From positions 1-64,000 of the forward strand of contig CAZNYG010000001.1 in assembly GCA_964577205.1 (NCBI GenBank): 64,000 nt of DNA, given 5' to 3'. Positions 8,336-17,138 of this stretch are shown one piece after another. The notes below the pieces were generated by a model that saw only the letters and a list, made by a program, of their open reading frames with translations, was not told where the DNA came from and did not search any database. This DNA comes from CAZNYG01 sp964577205. GTDB taxonomy: Bacteria > Elusimicrobiota > Endomicrobiia > Endomicrobiales > CAIRNS01. Each line of letters opens with the position of its first letter. The stretch's first letter is position 1. The position numbers and the translations under genes are program-made.

Positions 8336-10124
8336 GGACGGCGTCCTGTTCTTCCCTGATGCAATTGTCCCGGTACTCAGCTTCCGACAGGAACGGGAAC
8401 ATGTTGTCGTACGGCATGGAGACCATGGTGCCATCTTCAAGCTGTTTGGAAGCGACGCGGGGGATAAGGAGCTGAGCGGAAGGCGTCATCACTTCGCAGA
8501 TGACCGGGCCTTTCATTTTCATCAGCTCCCGGGTCTTTTTCTCCAGCTCCGCGGCCTTAGCGATCCTCATGTGCTTTATGCCGTAGGCGGCGGCGATCTT
8601 TTTCATGTCCGGGAAGCCCACGCCGGTTCTCGGGCCTTCGCCGATCAACCGTCCGCCGCAGAAATTCCACTGAGTGTGCCGTATAAGGAGATATCCGTTG
8701 TTGTTGAGAACGATTATCTTCACCGGCAGCTTGTTGAAGGCGATGGTCTGGAGCTCCTGCAGGTTCATCTGGATAGAGCCGTCGCCCGTGATGCAGTACA
8801 CATCCTTTTTCCCGCCGGCCGCCGCCACGCCGATGACCGCGGGCATGTAGCCCATGGTCGAAAGGCCGCCCGTTATAACGTGCCTCTGCCCGAACTTGAC
8901 CTTGAACGCCTGGGCGTGCACATGAAAACAGGATCCGGTGTCCACTACGACGAGGCCGTCTTTCGGCATGAGGTCGGAAAAGACCCGCATGAAATGGTAT
9001 GAATTGACGCCTTTCTTTTCTTTCACGTATTCAGGAAGGTCTACCGGGTAGCGTTTTTTCCAGTATTGAGCCTTTTCCACCCATTCGATGTTCTCGTTCC
9101 GGTATGTCCAGCCCGATAACGCTTTCAGGAAATCTCCCGCGTCCGCTTTTATGGCGATGTCGGGCACTACTGAGGGCTTTTTCAGCTCCGCTTCATCTAC
9201 GTCGACAACTATCTTGCGCGCATACCTGGCGAAGTTCTTGTAATCGTAACCTACCAGGCCTATGCCAAGCCTGCAGCCTATCACTATAAGGAGGTCGCAG
9301 TTCTGCACCGCGAAATTCGCGGCGCGGTCGCCGTAAGTCCCGGGCCTTCCCACGAAAAGAGGGTGGTTATGGCCGATGATATCCATGCCGAGGCGCGACG
9401 TGATCAGCGGAATGTCAGTTTTTTTGATGAAACCGTGCAGCAGGCCGATGCTTTCCGAAAGACGCACGCCCGCGCCCGCGAGGATCAGCGGCCGCCTGCT
9501 TTTCAGAAGCTCCTGTTTGACCTGTTCGATCTTCTTGCGAAGCTGAGCTTTATCGGCCGCGCTTTCTTCCGGAGGGACGAACCCTTCGCACCGGCCGGGG
9601 TCGAACATGGCGGCCTGCACGTCTATGGGACACTCGAGATATACCGGCCCGACACGCGGGCTTTTAGCCAGATAGATGCACTTTTCCACTTCATAACGGA
9701 CACGCGAAAGATCGTCCAGCATGACCGAGTACTTGGTGATGTGATCGAACAGCGGGATGCTGTCAAAACCCTGCAGAGGGAACTGTCGCGGCCCTTTTAC
9801 CCGGGCAAGAGCGGCTTTCGATTGTCCCCCGACTATAACGCAGGGGGCGGAATCGACGTATGCTCCCACAACGCCGGTTATAGTGTTCAACGCGCCCGGC
9901 CCCGCCGTGACGTACGCCACGCCCAGCCGTCCGGTGTAACGGCCATACGCGTCCGCTGCCATCGCGGCGGCCTGCTCATGCTGGAAGCAGATGAATTTAA
10001 CTCTTTTGTTCTTATAGACGGCGTCCGTCAAATGCATTATCATGCCGCCCGTTATCATGAAAATGCGTTCGGCGCCTGCTTCGTACAGCATTTGTGTTAT
10101 ATAATCCGCGACACGTATCTTCAT
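8328..10124 (-). CDS. Acetolactate synthase-like TPP enzyme, candidate YerE-type sugar branch-forming enzyme
   Basis: A 598-residue thiamine diphosphate enzyme with the three-domain acetohydroxyacid synthase layout. The catalytic glutamate is in the N-terminal FQHEQAAAMA segment. The central Rossmann-like domain and the C-terminal TPP motif GDGSIQMN...LNNN are intact. No regulatory IlvN subunit is adjacent and the gene lies between rfbG and mhpF, so a role in branched-chain amino acid synthesis is unlikely. The best-known relative in such a context is YerE of Yersinia, a TPP flavoenzyme that adds a two-carbon unit from pyruvate to C4 of a CDP-3,6-dideoxy-4-ketohexose. I infer a similar reaction. 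Only a weak SD (AGA) precedes the ATG. Confidence 0.82.
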   Translation of the reverse strand: MKIRVADYITQMLYEAGAERIFMITGGMIMHLTDAVYKNKRVKFICFQHEQAAAMAADAYGRYTGRLGVAYVTAGPGALNTITGVVGAYVDSAPCVIVGGQSKAALARVKGPRQFPLQGFDSIPLFDHITKYSVMLDDLSRVRYEVEKCIYLAKSPRVGPVYLECPIDVQAAMFDPGRCEGFVPPEESAADKAQLRKKIEQVKQELLKSRRPLILAGAGVRLSESIGLLHGFIKKTDIPLITSRLGMDIIGHNHPLFVGRPGTYGDRAANFAVQNCDLLIVIGCRLGIGLVGYDYKNFARYARKIVVDVDEAELKKPSVVPDIAIKADAGDFLKALSGWTYRNENIEWVEKAQYWKKRYPVDLPEYVKEKKGVNSYHFMRVFSDLMPKDGLVVVDTGSCFHVHAQAFKVKFGQRHVITGGLSTMGYMPAVIGVAAAGGKKDVYCITGDGSIQMNLQELQTIAFNKLPVKIIVLNNNGYLLIRHTQWNFCGGRLIGEGPRTGVGFPDMKKIAAAYGIKHMRIAKAAELEKKTRELMKMKGPVICEVMTPSAQLLIPRVASKQLEDGTMVSMPYDNMFPFLSEAEYRDNCIREEQDAVHG

Positions 10125-10166
10125 TATATCGGTTCTCCCGCGACTAAATTGATCGTAGCAATCGTG

Positions 10167-10241
10167 GCAGGCTGAGGCTTAAGCCTGCGCGTGCTGATAC
10201 TGCCGGTCTTGAACGGAATTCGCGCGGACTAAAGCCCGCGC
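10167..10241. repeat. Pair of small inverted repeats at the rfbG/TPP-gene junction
   Basis: Two GC-rich hairpins lie in the 104-bp gap between rfbG and the TPP gene. The first pairs GCAGGCT (10167-10173) with AGCCTGC (10182-10188). The second pairs GCGCGG (10222-10227) with CCGCGC (10236-10241) and spans the rfbG stop codon. Neither has a T-run, so they look like REP-type or RNA-stabilising elements and not terminators. The gap holds nothing else. Confidence 0.4.
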
Positions 10242-11224
10242 CTGCAGATATTTTGCGAATAATAGTCTGTGTACCATTTGACGGTTTTCCTGAGGCCGCT
10301 TTGCAGGGAATGCCGCGGTTCCCAGCCGAGTACGCGCCGCGCTTTGCCGGAGGCGAGGTATTGGTGTTTTATCTCGTTCTTCGCGATGTTCAGCACTTTG
10401 TAATCGGGTTCTTTCCCAAGGGCCTTGTACAGGGAATCGAGGAACTCGAGCACCGTTATCGGGTTCTCGTCGCTGAAATTGAACGCTTCGCCGGCAAGCT
10501 TCTTTTTCTCGAGCTGTTCGGCCAGCAGCACGTACCCGTTGACGATATCGTCAACGAACACGTAGTCGCGGGTGAATTTCCCGTCGCTTCTCACCTGGAA
10601 GGTCTTTCCGGAAAGCGCGCATCTGACCGCGTCCGGGATGAGCCTTGAATAATTGAAATCGCCCGGCCCGTAGATATTGCCGCAGCGCGTTACCGCCACC
10701 GGCAGGCCGTAGGTGTTGAAGTAAGTGTGGCAGATGAGGTCGGCGCAGCTTTTCGAAACATCGTAAGGGTGGGTTCCCTTCAATGCCGCGTCTTCCCTGT
10801 ATGGGAGGACTTTATGGATCCCGTAGGCTTTATCGCTTGAGGCGGCCACTATGGCTTTTGCTTTTCCGGAAAGCCTGCTTGCTTCCAGCACGTTCCATGT
10901 ACCCTCGATATTGCTCTTGTAAGCGCGGAGCGGTTCCCTGTTGCATACTCCAACGATCGCTTCAGCTCCCAGATGGAAGATGACCTCAGGTTCGCTGTCG
11001 GCGAGTATCCTCTTCACAAGCCCGAGGTTCGCCACGCTTCCCCTGATGAGCCTGAACCTGCCGTAGTCGGTTTTTCCGAGAAGGCTGTGACGCCTGTTCG
11101 TCCTGATATCAAGCCCGGTTACCCTGGCTCCGCCGTTCACCAGCGCGAGCGTGAGGTTGCTTCCGAGGAACCCTTCGCTCCCGGTCACCAGCACGTTCTT
11201 CCTGTTCCAGAAGGCTTTATTCAT
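10229..11224 (-). CDS. rfbG: CDP-glucose 4,6-dehydratase
   Basis: A 331-residue extended SDR that converts CDP-glucose to CDP-4-keto-6-deoxyglucose. Visible features are the NAD-binding motif GSEGFLGSNL near residue 14, the catalytic YDVSK, and the RfbG-type segment IYGPGDFNYSRLIPDAVR. It starts 6 bases after the rfbF stop, and a GGGAG ribosome site lies within the end of rfbF, so the two genes are clearly coupled. The product feeds RfbH and, by inference, the TPP enzyme encoded just downstream. A related function such as GDP-mannose dehydratase is unlikely given the rfbF neighbour. Confidence 0.88.
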   Translation of the reverse strand: MNKAFWNRKNVLVTGSEGFLGSNLTLALVNGGARVTGLDIRTNRRHSLLGKTDYGRFRLIRGSVANLGLVKRILADSEPEVIFHLGAEAIVGVCNREPLRAYKSNIEGTWNVLEASRLSGKAKAIVAASSDKAYGIHKVLPYREDAALKGTHPYDVSKSCADLICHTYFNTYGLPVAVTRCGNIYGPGDFNYSRLIPDAVRCALSGKTFQVRSDGKFTRDYVFVDDIVNGYVLLAEQLEKKKLAGEAFNFSDENPITVLEFLDSLYKALGKEPDYKVLNIAKNEIKHQYLASGKARRVLGWEPRHSLQSGLRKTVKWYTDYYSQNICRRGL

Positions 11225-11230
11225 TCGGCA

Positions 11231-12007
11231 TTACTCCCAGGTCTTCCATGTCGCTTTATCGGTTTCCCACAGTTTTTCAAGTTCGATCTTGTCGCGCAGC
11301 GTATCCATGCATTTCCAGAAGCCGTCATGCTTGTAGGCGTTCAGCTCGCCGTCGCGGGCGAGCCGTTCAAGAGGTTCGCGTTCCCAGACCACCGAATCGC
11401 CGTCGTTAATATAATCGAATATCTCAGGTTCGAGGACGAAGAATCCAGTGTTGATCCAGGAACCCTCCCCCTTGGGCTTCTCGAGGAATGAGTTCACGCC
11501 GTTGTCTTTGCGTATGTCGATGACGCCGAAACGGCCCGCGTTCTGCATTGCGGTGAGCGTGGCCAGCTTCCCGTTCGTCTTGTGGTGTTTGATGACCGAC
11601 TTTATGTTGACGTCCGAGACGCCGTCCCCGTAGGTCATCAGAAAAGGCCTGTTGCCGACATAGTTCCGCACCTTCTTCAGCCTGCTGCCGGTCATGGTAT
11701 CCAATCCCGTGTTCACCAGCGTTATTTTCCACGGTTCGGACGTGGTCGAATGGACTTTGGTCTCGTTGCGTGTCATGTCGATGGTAAGGTCGCTCATGTG
11801 CAGGTAATAATGGGAGAAGTATTCCTTTATCCTGTAGCCCAGGTAACCGAGGCAGATCACGAAATCGTTGAACCCGTAATGAGAGTAGGATTTCATGATG
11901 TGCCACAGGATCGGTTTGCCGCCGATCTCCACCATCGGTTTGGGGATAGTTTCGGTCTCTTCACTGATACGGGTCCCGCGGCCGCCTGCCAGAATGACTA
12001 CTTTCAT
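11231..12007 (-). CDS. rfbF: Glucose-1-phosphate cytidylyltransferase
   Basis: A 258-residue sugar nucleotidyltransferase making CDP-glucose from CTP and glucose-1-phosphate, the entry step to CDP-3,6-dideoxyhexoses. The signature [20 protein letters not shown] starts at residue 6. The family-specific [11 protein letters not shown] stretch is near residue 60 and the active-site [10 protein letters not shown] near 125. Length matches the family (~257). The start overlaps the stop of the UXS gene (ATGA). Confidence 0.94.
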   Translation of the reverse strand: MKVVILAGGRGTRISEETETIPKPMVEIGGKPILWHIMKSYSHYGFNDFVICLGYLGYRIKEYFSHYYLHMSDLTIDMTRNETKVHSTTSEPWKITLVNTGLDTMTGSRLKKVRNYVGNRPFLMTYGDGVSDVNIKSVIKHHKTNGKLATLTAMQNAGRFGVIDIRKDNGVNSFLEKPKGEGSWINTGFFVLEPEIFDYINDGDSVVWEREPLERLARDGELNAYKHDGFWKCMDTLRDKIELEKLWETDKATWKTWE

Positions 12008-12999
12008 CGGTTTTCTCCCGAGGGGACATACGTTCCTTTCCTGAAGTACTCTATGGTCTTTTTGAGCCCTTCTTCAAGGCCGATATCCGGGGACCATTTG
12101 AGGATCGTCTTCGCGCGCGTGATATCCGGGCGGCGTACCTTCGGGTCGTCAACCGGCAGCGGTTTGTAGACGATCCTCGATCTGCTTCCGGTCAGCCGTA
12201 TGATGATCTTCGCCAGTTCATTCAGCGTGATCTCGTGCGGGTTCCCGATATTCACCGGGTCATTGAAATCAGAAAGGAGCAGTTTGTTAATGCCCGCGAC
12301 CAGATCGCTTACGTAGCAGAACGAGCGCGTCTGCTGCCCTTTGCCGAACACGGTCACCGGTTTGTTCTTCAGCGCCTGAGCGATGAATTCGGGAACGGCC
12401 CGGCCGTCGTGTCGGCGCATTCTGGGCCCGTAGGTATTGAAAATGCGCACGATCCGCACTTCCATTTTGTGGTAGCGGTGGTAGGCCATGGTCATGGCTT
12501 CCTGGAACCGTTTCGCTTCGTCATATACGCCGCGGGGCCCGATGGCGTTGACGTTGCCCCAGTAGGTTTCCGGTTGCGGATTGACCAGAGGATCGCCGTA
12601 TATCTCGCTGGTCGAAGCGATAAGCACCTTCGCACTCTTTTCCTTTGCGAGGCCAAGGATCTTGTGAGTGCCCAGGGCTCCGACCTTCAGCGTGGGGATG
12701 GGATGCTCGAGATAGTCGAAAGGGCTGGCGGGCGACGCGAAATGAAGTATCGCGTCGAGCTTGCCCGGAACATGGATGTAATTGGTTACATCCTGCTTGA
12801 TGAAGCTGAACCGGTCGTGGCCGAAAAGGTGTTCGATGTTCTTCAGGTCGCCCGTGATCAGGTTGTCCATCACAATGACGGTATGGCCTTCACCGAGCAG
12901 CAGGTCGCTTAAGTGAGAACCGAGAAAGCCGGCCCCGCCGGTGATCAGAATGCGCATGGGACGGACTTTCCTGTTCTTTATGGTGGATCTCTTTGACAT
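12004..12999 (-). CDS. uxs: UDP-glucuronate decarboxylase (UDP-xylose synthase)
   Basis: A 331-residue SDR that decarboxylates UDP-glucuronate to UDP-xylose. Motifs: [11 protein letters not shown] near residue 20, then the UXS signature SEIYGDP...[12 protein letters not shown] and catalytic YDEAK. The start at 12999 is preceded by AGGAG six bases away; MRILITGG 14 residues in is an alternative. It directly follows ugd, which makes its substrate, so the pair provides UDP-glucuronate and UDP-xylose for the polysaccharide. Confidence 0.9.
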   Translation of the reverse strand: MSKRSTIKNRKVRPMRILITGGAGFLGSHLSDLLLGEGHTVIVMDNLITGDLKNIEHLFGHDRFSFIKQDVTNYIHVPGKLDAILHFASPASPFDYLEHPIPTLKVGALGTHKILGLAKEKSAKVLIASTSEIYGDPLVNPQPETYWGNVNAIGPRGVYDEAKRFQEAMTMAYHRYHKMEVRIVRIFNTYGPRMRRHDGRAVPEFIAQALKNKPVTVFGKGQQTRSFCYVSDLVAGINKLLLSDFNDPVNIGNPHEITLNELAKIIIRLTGSRSRIVYKPLPVDDPKVRRPDITRAKTILKWSPDIGLEEGLKKTIEYFRKGTYVPSGENR

Positions 13000-13007
13000 G
13001 TGTTCTC

Positions 13008-14300
13008 CTATCTGCCGACCGAAACGTACGTGAAACCAGCTTTCCTTGCCGCGTCAGGGTCGAATATATTGCGGCCGTCAATGATAATGGGATGCTTCAG
13101 GAGTTTCTTTATGCGGGACAGTTCCATCTTCCTGAACTCATCCCATTCCGTAAGGATCAGCGCGCAATCCGCGCCTTTAAGCGCGTCCGCGGCCGTCTTC
13201 TTCAAAGACACGCCCTTGAGTAACGCGCGGGCCCGTTCCATGGATGCGGGGTCATACGCCTGTATCCTTGCCCCTGCTTCCTGGAGCTTCCCTATTATGT
13301 CGATCGAGGGAGCGAAACGCATGTCGTCGGTCTCCGGTTTGAACGCCAGCCCGAGGACGCCCACCGTTTTCCCCTTCAGGTTCCAGAGCGCTTCTTCGAC
13401 TTTTTTCACTATGCCGGCTTTCTGCTGTTCGTTAATTTTCTTCACTTCTTTAAGAAGCCCGAACTCATAGCCGAGTTTCTTCGATATCCACATGAAGGCT
13501 TCAAGGTCCTTTGGAAAGCAGAACCCGCCGAACCCGATCCCCGCGTACAGGAAGGCCTTGCCGATCCTGCGGTCCATACCCATGCCTTCGGCGACTTTTT
13601 CTATGTCCGCGCCCGTTCTCTCGCAGATATTCGCCACCGCGTTGATGAAAGATATCTTCGCCGCGAGGAAGGAGTTAGAGGCATGCTTGATGATCTCGGC
13701 GCTCTTGATGTCCGTTACAAGGACGGGAGCCTTGATCGGCCTGTAGATCTCGCGCAGCAGCTTTTCCGCGCGCGGCGAACCGACCCCTATGACTATACGG
13801 TCGGGATTGAAGGTGTCGTGTATGGCCGAACCTTCACGGAGGAACTCGGGGTTGGACGCGACATCGAAAGGAATATCTTTTTTCAGGTTGCGGGCGACCG
13901 TCTTTTCGACCCAGTTGCCCGTTTCGACAGGGACCGTTGACTTGTCAACGATAAGCTTGTAGCCGGTCATGTTCTCGGCGATCTCGCGGGCCACGGCTTC
14001 CACAAAAGACAGATCGGCCGAACCGTCGTCACGCGGCGGCGTGCCCACGGCGATAAACATGACCTCGGATGCTTTTACCGCGTCTTTGATCTTCGTCGTG
14101 AAGCTCAGCCTTTTCCGCGCGGCGTTCTTTTTGACCAGTTCCTTAAGCCCCGGCTCGTAGATCGGTATCCCGCCTTTTTTAAGGACAGCGATCTTGTTCG
14201 GATCGTTGTCGACGCATATTACCTTGTGGCCAAGTTCCGCGAGGCATGCCCCCGTTACGAGGCCCACATAACCTGTTCCAACCACTCCGATCGTAAGCAT
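13008..14300 (-). CDS. ugd: UDP-glucose 6-dehydrogenase
   Basis: A 430-residue enzyme oxidising UDP-glucose to UDP-glucuronate with two NAD. The N-terminal Rossmann motif [12 protein letters not shown] begins at residue 5, the catalytic cysteine lies in FGGFCFPKD near residue 260, and the C-terminal UDP-binding domain is complete. ATG 14300 is preceded by AGGAG five bases away; the frame is open further upstream but that extension has no homology-like content. It lies 9 bases before uxs, which uses its product. Confidence 0.94.
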   Translation of the reverse strand: MLTIGVVGTGYVGLVTGACLAELGHKVICVDNDPNKIAVLKKGGIPIYEPGLKELVKKNAARKRLSFTTKIKDAVKASEVMFIAVGTPPRDDGSADLSFVEAVAREIAENMTGYKLIVDKSTVPVETGNWVEKTVARNLKKDIPFDVASNPEFLREGSAIHDTFNPDRIVIGVGSPRAEKLLREIYRPIKAPVLVTDIKSAEIIKHASNSFLAAKISFINAVANICERTGADIEKVAEGMGMDRRIGKAFLYAGIGFGGFCFPKDLEAFMWISKKLGYEFGLLKEVKKINEQQKAGIVKKVEEALWNLKGKTVGVLGLAFKPETDDMRFAPSIDIIGKLQEAGARIQAYDPASMERARALLKGVSLKKTAADALKGADCALILTEWDEFRKMELSRIKKLLKHPIIIDGRNIFDPDAARKAGFTYVSVGR

Positions 14301-14347
14301 GTTGTCTCCTGTTCGTTTCAGTTGACTTTTCGAGTTGAATAAATAGT

Positions 14348-15229
14348 TTACAGGTATCCCTGTTCCGACAGGAATTCCTTCATGGCTTCCCGCCAGGGAC
14401 GCGGCAGTTTCTGTCCGTCGCATTTTAAGGCATAGTTGCACATACCGGAAAAAGCAGGCCTGCCGACCCTGCAGTTTATGTCTTTAATGCACATTTTCAG
14501 TATAAGCGCCTCGGGGGCGCCCATCATGGCGGCGATCTCCCGGGCGATCTCGTAACGCGAGGCAAATCCTTCGTTCGTGACGTGATAGATACCGTAAGAA
14601 GACCGTTCCGAGAGCGCCGCGATCGCGCCCGCGAGGTCGGCTACGTATGTCGGAGCGCTGACCATGTCGGTGACCGCTTTAACCTGCCGGTTGTTCTTGA
14701 AGGATTCAGCGATGGACGTGACAAAATTTGACCGCTTGGCCCCGTAAAGCCAGGAGACGCGGACTATGTAAAAACGGTTCAGCAGATTCCGGACGAACCA
14801 TTCCCCCTGAAGTTTCGACTTCGCGTATTCGTTGAGAGGATCGGTCTCATCATATTCTCTGTATCCTCCGGCCGGCGGATTTTTCCCGGAGAAAACATAA
14901 TCCGTGGAAATATAGATCATTTCCGAGTCAAAACGCTGGCAGGCCAGCGCGATGTTCCTCGTGCCAAGCGCGTTGACGCGGTAAGCGTGTTCCGGTTTTT
15001 CCTCGCATTCGTCGACATTTGAGAGCGCGGCGGAATGAATGACCATATCGGGGTTCAGCCTGCTGATATGGTCGTAAACGGCTTTCTGATCGGTAATATC
15101 CACGTTTTGGACGGGGTACCCCGCCATGTTCGATATCCTGCTTATGCCCGAGACTTCGTGCTTGAAGCTTAAAGCGCGGGCAAGTTCCGTTCCCAGTAAA
15201 CCGTTGATGCCGGTGATGAGTATCTTCAT
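14348..15229 (-). CDS. rfbD: dTDP-4-dehydrorhamnose reductase family protein
   Basis: A 293-residue SDR of the RmlD type. It shows TGINGLLGTELA at the N-terminus, ISTDYVFSG around residue 100 and the catalytic YAKSK. It would reduce dTDP-4-keto-L-rhamnose to dTDP-L-rhamnose. rfbB is immediately upstream, but rfbA and rfbC are absent from the window, so the full rhamnose set must lie elsewhere or this reductase serves another dTDP-sugar. No good ribosome site is visible; the repeat at 15236-15266 occupies that region. Confidence 0.82.
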   Translation of the reverse strand: MKILITGINGLLGTELARALSFKHEVSGISRISNMAGYPVQNVDITDQKAVYDHISRLNPDMVIHSAALSNVDECEEKPEHAYRVNALGTRNIALACQRFDSEMIYISTDYVFSGKNPPAGGYREYDETDPLNEYAKSKLQGEWFVRNLLNRFYIVRVSWLYGAKRSNFVTSIAESFKNNRQVKAVTDMVSAPTYVADLAGAIAALSERSSYGIYHVTNEGFASRYEIAREIAAMMGAPEALILKMCIKDINCRVGRPAFSGMCNYALKCDGQKLPRPWREAMKEFLSEQGYL

Positions 15230-15235
15230 AAGGGC

Positions 15236-15354
15236 AATGAAAAATGTAAAGTGTAAAGTGTAAAACGATGAATCAGGTCAACGACGAATTCAAAATAAAC
15301 AGATATTCATTCGTCCGTTGTTCATTTTACATTTTACTTTCTACATTTTTCATT
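15236..15354. repeat. Inverted pair of degenerate 7-bp tandem repeats
   Basis: Two arrays face each other across the rfbB/rfbD junction. The + strand at 15236-15266 reads as heptads TGAAAAA, TGTAAAG, TGTAAAG, TGTAAAA. The array at 15321-15354 has the same type on the minus strand and overlaps the 3' end of rfbB. The outer 13 bases (15236-15248 and 15342-15354) are perfect inverted copies, so a transcript could fold into a long AU-rich hairpin. Related arrays occur at 34679-34700 and 43359-43389. Confidence 0.75.
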
Positions 15355-16389
15355 CAGCTCTCCTCCCCTGTACTGCCTGTCGTAATATTTCCTGAACGAG
15401 GCGTTCTTCAGTTTCTTCCACCACCAGGCGTTGTCCCGGTACCATTTTACGGTTTCCGCAAGGGCGTGTTCGAAATCTGTGTCCGGAATGAAACCCAGTT
15501 CCTTCCCTGTCTTCCTGCAGCTTATCGAGTAGCGGCGGTCATGGCCCGGGCGGTCGGCGACCCTCTTTATCAGCGTCTTCGGCTTGCCAAGTATCTTCAG
15601 GATCATGGCCGTCAGATCGATGTTTGGCACTTCTTTGCCGCCGCCTATGTTATAGATCTCGCCCGGCCTGCCGTCATGCATGGCCCGGTCGATGCCGCGG
15701 CAGTGGTCAGTGACGTAGAGCCAGTCCCGCACGTTCTTTCCATCACCGTAAAGAGGGAGCGGCTTGTTCTCGAGAGCGTTGGTAACGAACAGAGGTATGA
15801 TCTTTTCCGGATACTGATACGGGCCGAAATTGTTCGAGGCGCGCGTAATGACGGCTGGAATGCCGTAGGTGATGAAATAGGAACGGACCAGAAGGTCGCT
15901 GGCGGCTTTCGACGAGGAATAGGGGCTGCTCGGGTTCAGCCTGCTCTCTTCGGTAAAAGACCCCCTGTCGATGCTTCCGTACACTTCGTCCGTGGAAATG
16001 TGGACGAATTTGCTGATGCGGGCCTCGCGCGCCGCTTCCAGCAGAGTGAACGTTCCCTTGACATCGGTCTGGATGAAAGCGTCAGCGGAAAGGATCGACC
16101 GGTCGACATGCGTCTCCGCGGCGAAGTTCACTATGATGTCCGCTTTCTTCACCAGAGGGAACACTTTTGCAGCGTCGCAGATATCCCCTTTCACGAACCT
16201 GTACCGCGGATCCTTTTCGAAGCCTTTCAGGTTGTCGAGGTTCCCCGCGTATGTAAGTTTGTCCAGGTTTATGACTTTGTAAGAGGGGTAGGCCCTCAGA
16301 ACATACCGGATAAAATTGGACCCGATGAATCCGGCGCCGCCGGTGACAAGGATGGTGGCAGCCGATGATGCCGAATGATCTCTTTTCAT
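15334..16389 (-). CDS. rfbB: dTDP-glucose 4,6-dehydratase
   Basis: A 351-residue extended SDR forming dTDP-4-keto-6-deoxyglucose. It has TGGAGFIGSNF near residue 17, the ISTDEVYG strand, catalytic YSSSK, and the RmlB-specific ASNNFGPYQYPEKIIPLF. ATG 16389 lies one base after the wzz stop, with GGGAA upstream; a longer frame to 16464 would run inside wzz and is rejected. The last codons (NEKCRK) are formed by the heptad-repeat sequence, so the C-terminal tail may have been added or replaced by repeat insertion. Confidence 0.93.
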   Translation of the reverse strand: MKRDHSASSAATILVTGGAGFIGSNFIRYVLRAYPSYKVINLDKLTYAGNLDNLKGFEKDPRYRFVKGDICDAAKVFPLVKKADIIVNFAAETHVDRSILSADAFIQTDVKGTFTLLEAAREARISKFVHISTDEVYGSIDRGSFTEESRLNPSSPYSSSKAASDLLVRSYFITYGIPAVITRASNNFGPYQYPEKIIPLFVTNALENKPLPLYGDGKNVRDWLYVTDHCRGIDRAMHDGRPGEIYNIGGGKEVPNIDLTAMILKILGKPKTLIKRVADRPGHDRRYSISCRKTGKELGFIPDTDFEHALAETVKWYRDNAWWWKKLKNASFRKYYDRQYRGGELNEKCRK

Positions 16390-16390
16390 A

Positions 16391-17077
16391 TCATGTTCCC
16401 GATGGTAAGTTCTTCCTTGATTTTTTTCCCTGCAGATAGAAGGCCGCGAACAGGCACAGCACAAGTGTCACCGAAAACGCGATCATTGCCGCGAACTTTG
16501 CTCTTTTAGGGAGAGGATTTCTTTCCGCGAAAGGGACTACTTCGATCTTTGTCGGCTCGATACGGAACTCGCTCAGTCCGCTGCTTAAAGGCACCGGATT
16601 GACTACAGTCCTGATATAGCGCACTATCACTTCGAGTTCCTTCAGAGCGCCGGCGTAAAGGTTCTGGTGCCTTTCGTAAAGCACGTCGATCGCGGATCTC
16701 ACCAGCAGGAGCGATTTCTCCTTGGAGTCGGTCCGCGCGGATACTTTCAAAAGATCGGACATATCTTCATAAAAAACCCTTTTCTGTATATACTCCTGTT
16801 CCAGAGGGAGAGACCGGGATGCCATTCTTTTCGCGATCTCCTCGACCATGGGTTCCGAAACCATGATCGCCTTCAGCGAGGCGGGAGATTCGAAAGCTTT
16901 CGGGCCGTTGATCCCGATACGGATCAGGGAATAGGCCTCGTACTGGGCAGGTTTCATCCGGAACACGAAAAACACCCCCAACGCGGCCGCGACGGCAGGA
17001 AGTAGTATGACTTTCCACTGCTGTTTCAAGGTAACGATCAGGTCATCAAGCGAGATCTCATCTTTGTTACCTTCCAT
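16391..17077 (-). CDS. Wzz-like polysaccharide chain-length determinant
   Basis: A 228-residue inner membrane protein with the Wzz layout: a short cytoplasmic N-terminus (ISLDDLIVTLKQQWK), a first helix at ~25-45, a ~150-residue periplasmic domain and a second helix at ~195-215. It likely sets O-antigen or capsule chain length. I chose ATG 17077 because GGAGGG sits five bases upstream; the in-frame ATG at 17089 would consume that site. It is the first gene of the polysaccharide operon and is driven by a promoter at 17110-17138. It lacks the C-terminal kinase domain of Wzc proteins. Confidence 0.8.
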   Translation of the reverse strand: MEGNKDEISLDDLIVTLKQQWKVILLPAVAAALGVFFVFRMKPAQYEAYSLIRIGINGPKAFESPASLKAIMVSEPMVEEIAKRMASRSLPLEQEYIQKRVFYEDMSDLLKVSARTDSKEKSLLLVRSAIDVLYERHQNLYAGALKELEVIVRYIRTVVNPVPLSSGLSEFRIEPTKIEVVPFAERNPLPKRAKFAAMIAFSVTLVLCLFAAFYLQGKKSRKNLPSGT

Positions 17078-17109
17078 CGAACCCTCCATTTAAGTAGTAT
17101 AATATGTAA

Positions 17110-17138
17110 ATTCTATAAAAAAATCAGTTTTATTTCAA
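17110..17138 (-). promoter_or_regulatory. Sigma-70-type promoter for the polysaccharide operon
   Basis: On the minus strand TTGAAA (17133-17138) and TAGAAT (17110-17115) are separated by 17 bases. The -35 box overlaps the lptD stop codon. Predicted start near 17103 gives a ~26-base leader before the wzz ATG. Confidence 0.6.

Noticed and set aside
8336..8440. N-terminal extension of the acetaldehyde dehydrogenase
   Set aside because: The extra 35 residues overlap the upstream TPP gene and precede the conserved Rossmann start.
8328..10124. Assignment as IlvB for branched-chain amino acid synthesis
   Set aside because: No ilvN, ilvC or ilvD is nearby and the gene is coupled to sugar and aldolase genes, so a sugar-branching role is favoured.
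15268..16368. 366-codon open frame on the plus strand
   Set aside because: It is antisense to rfbB, whose motifs are unambiguous.
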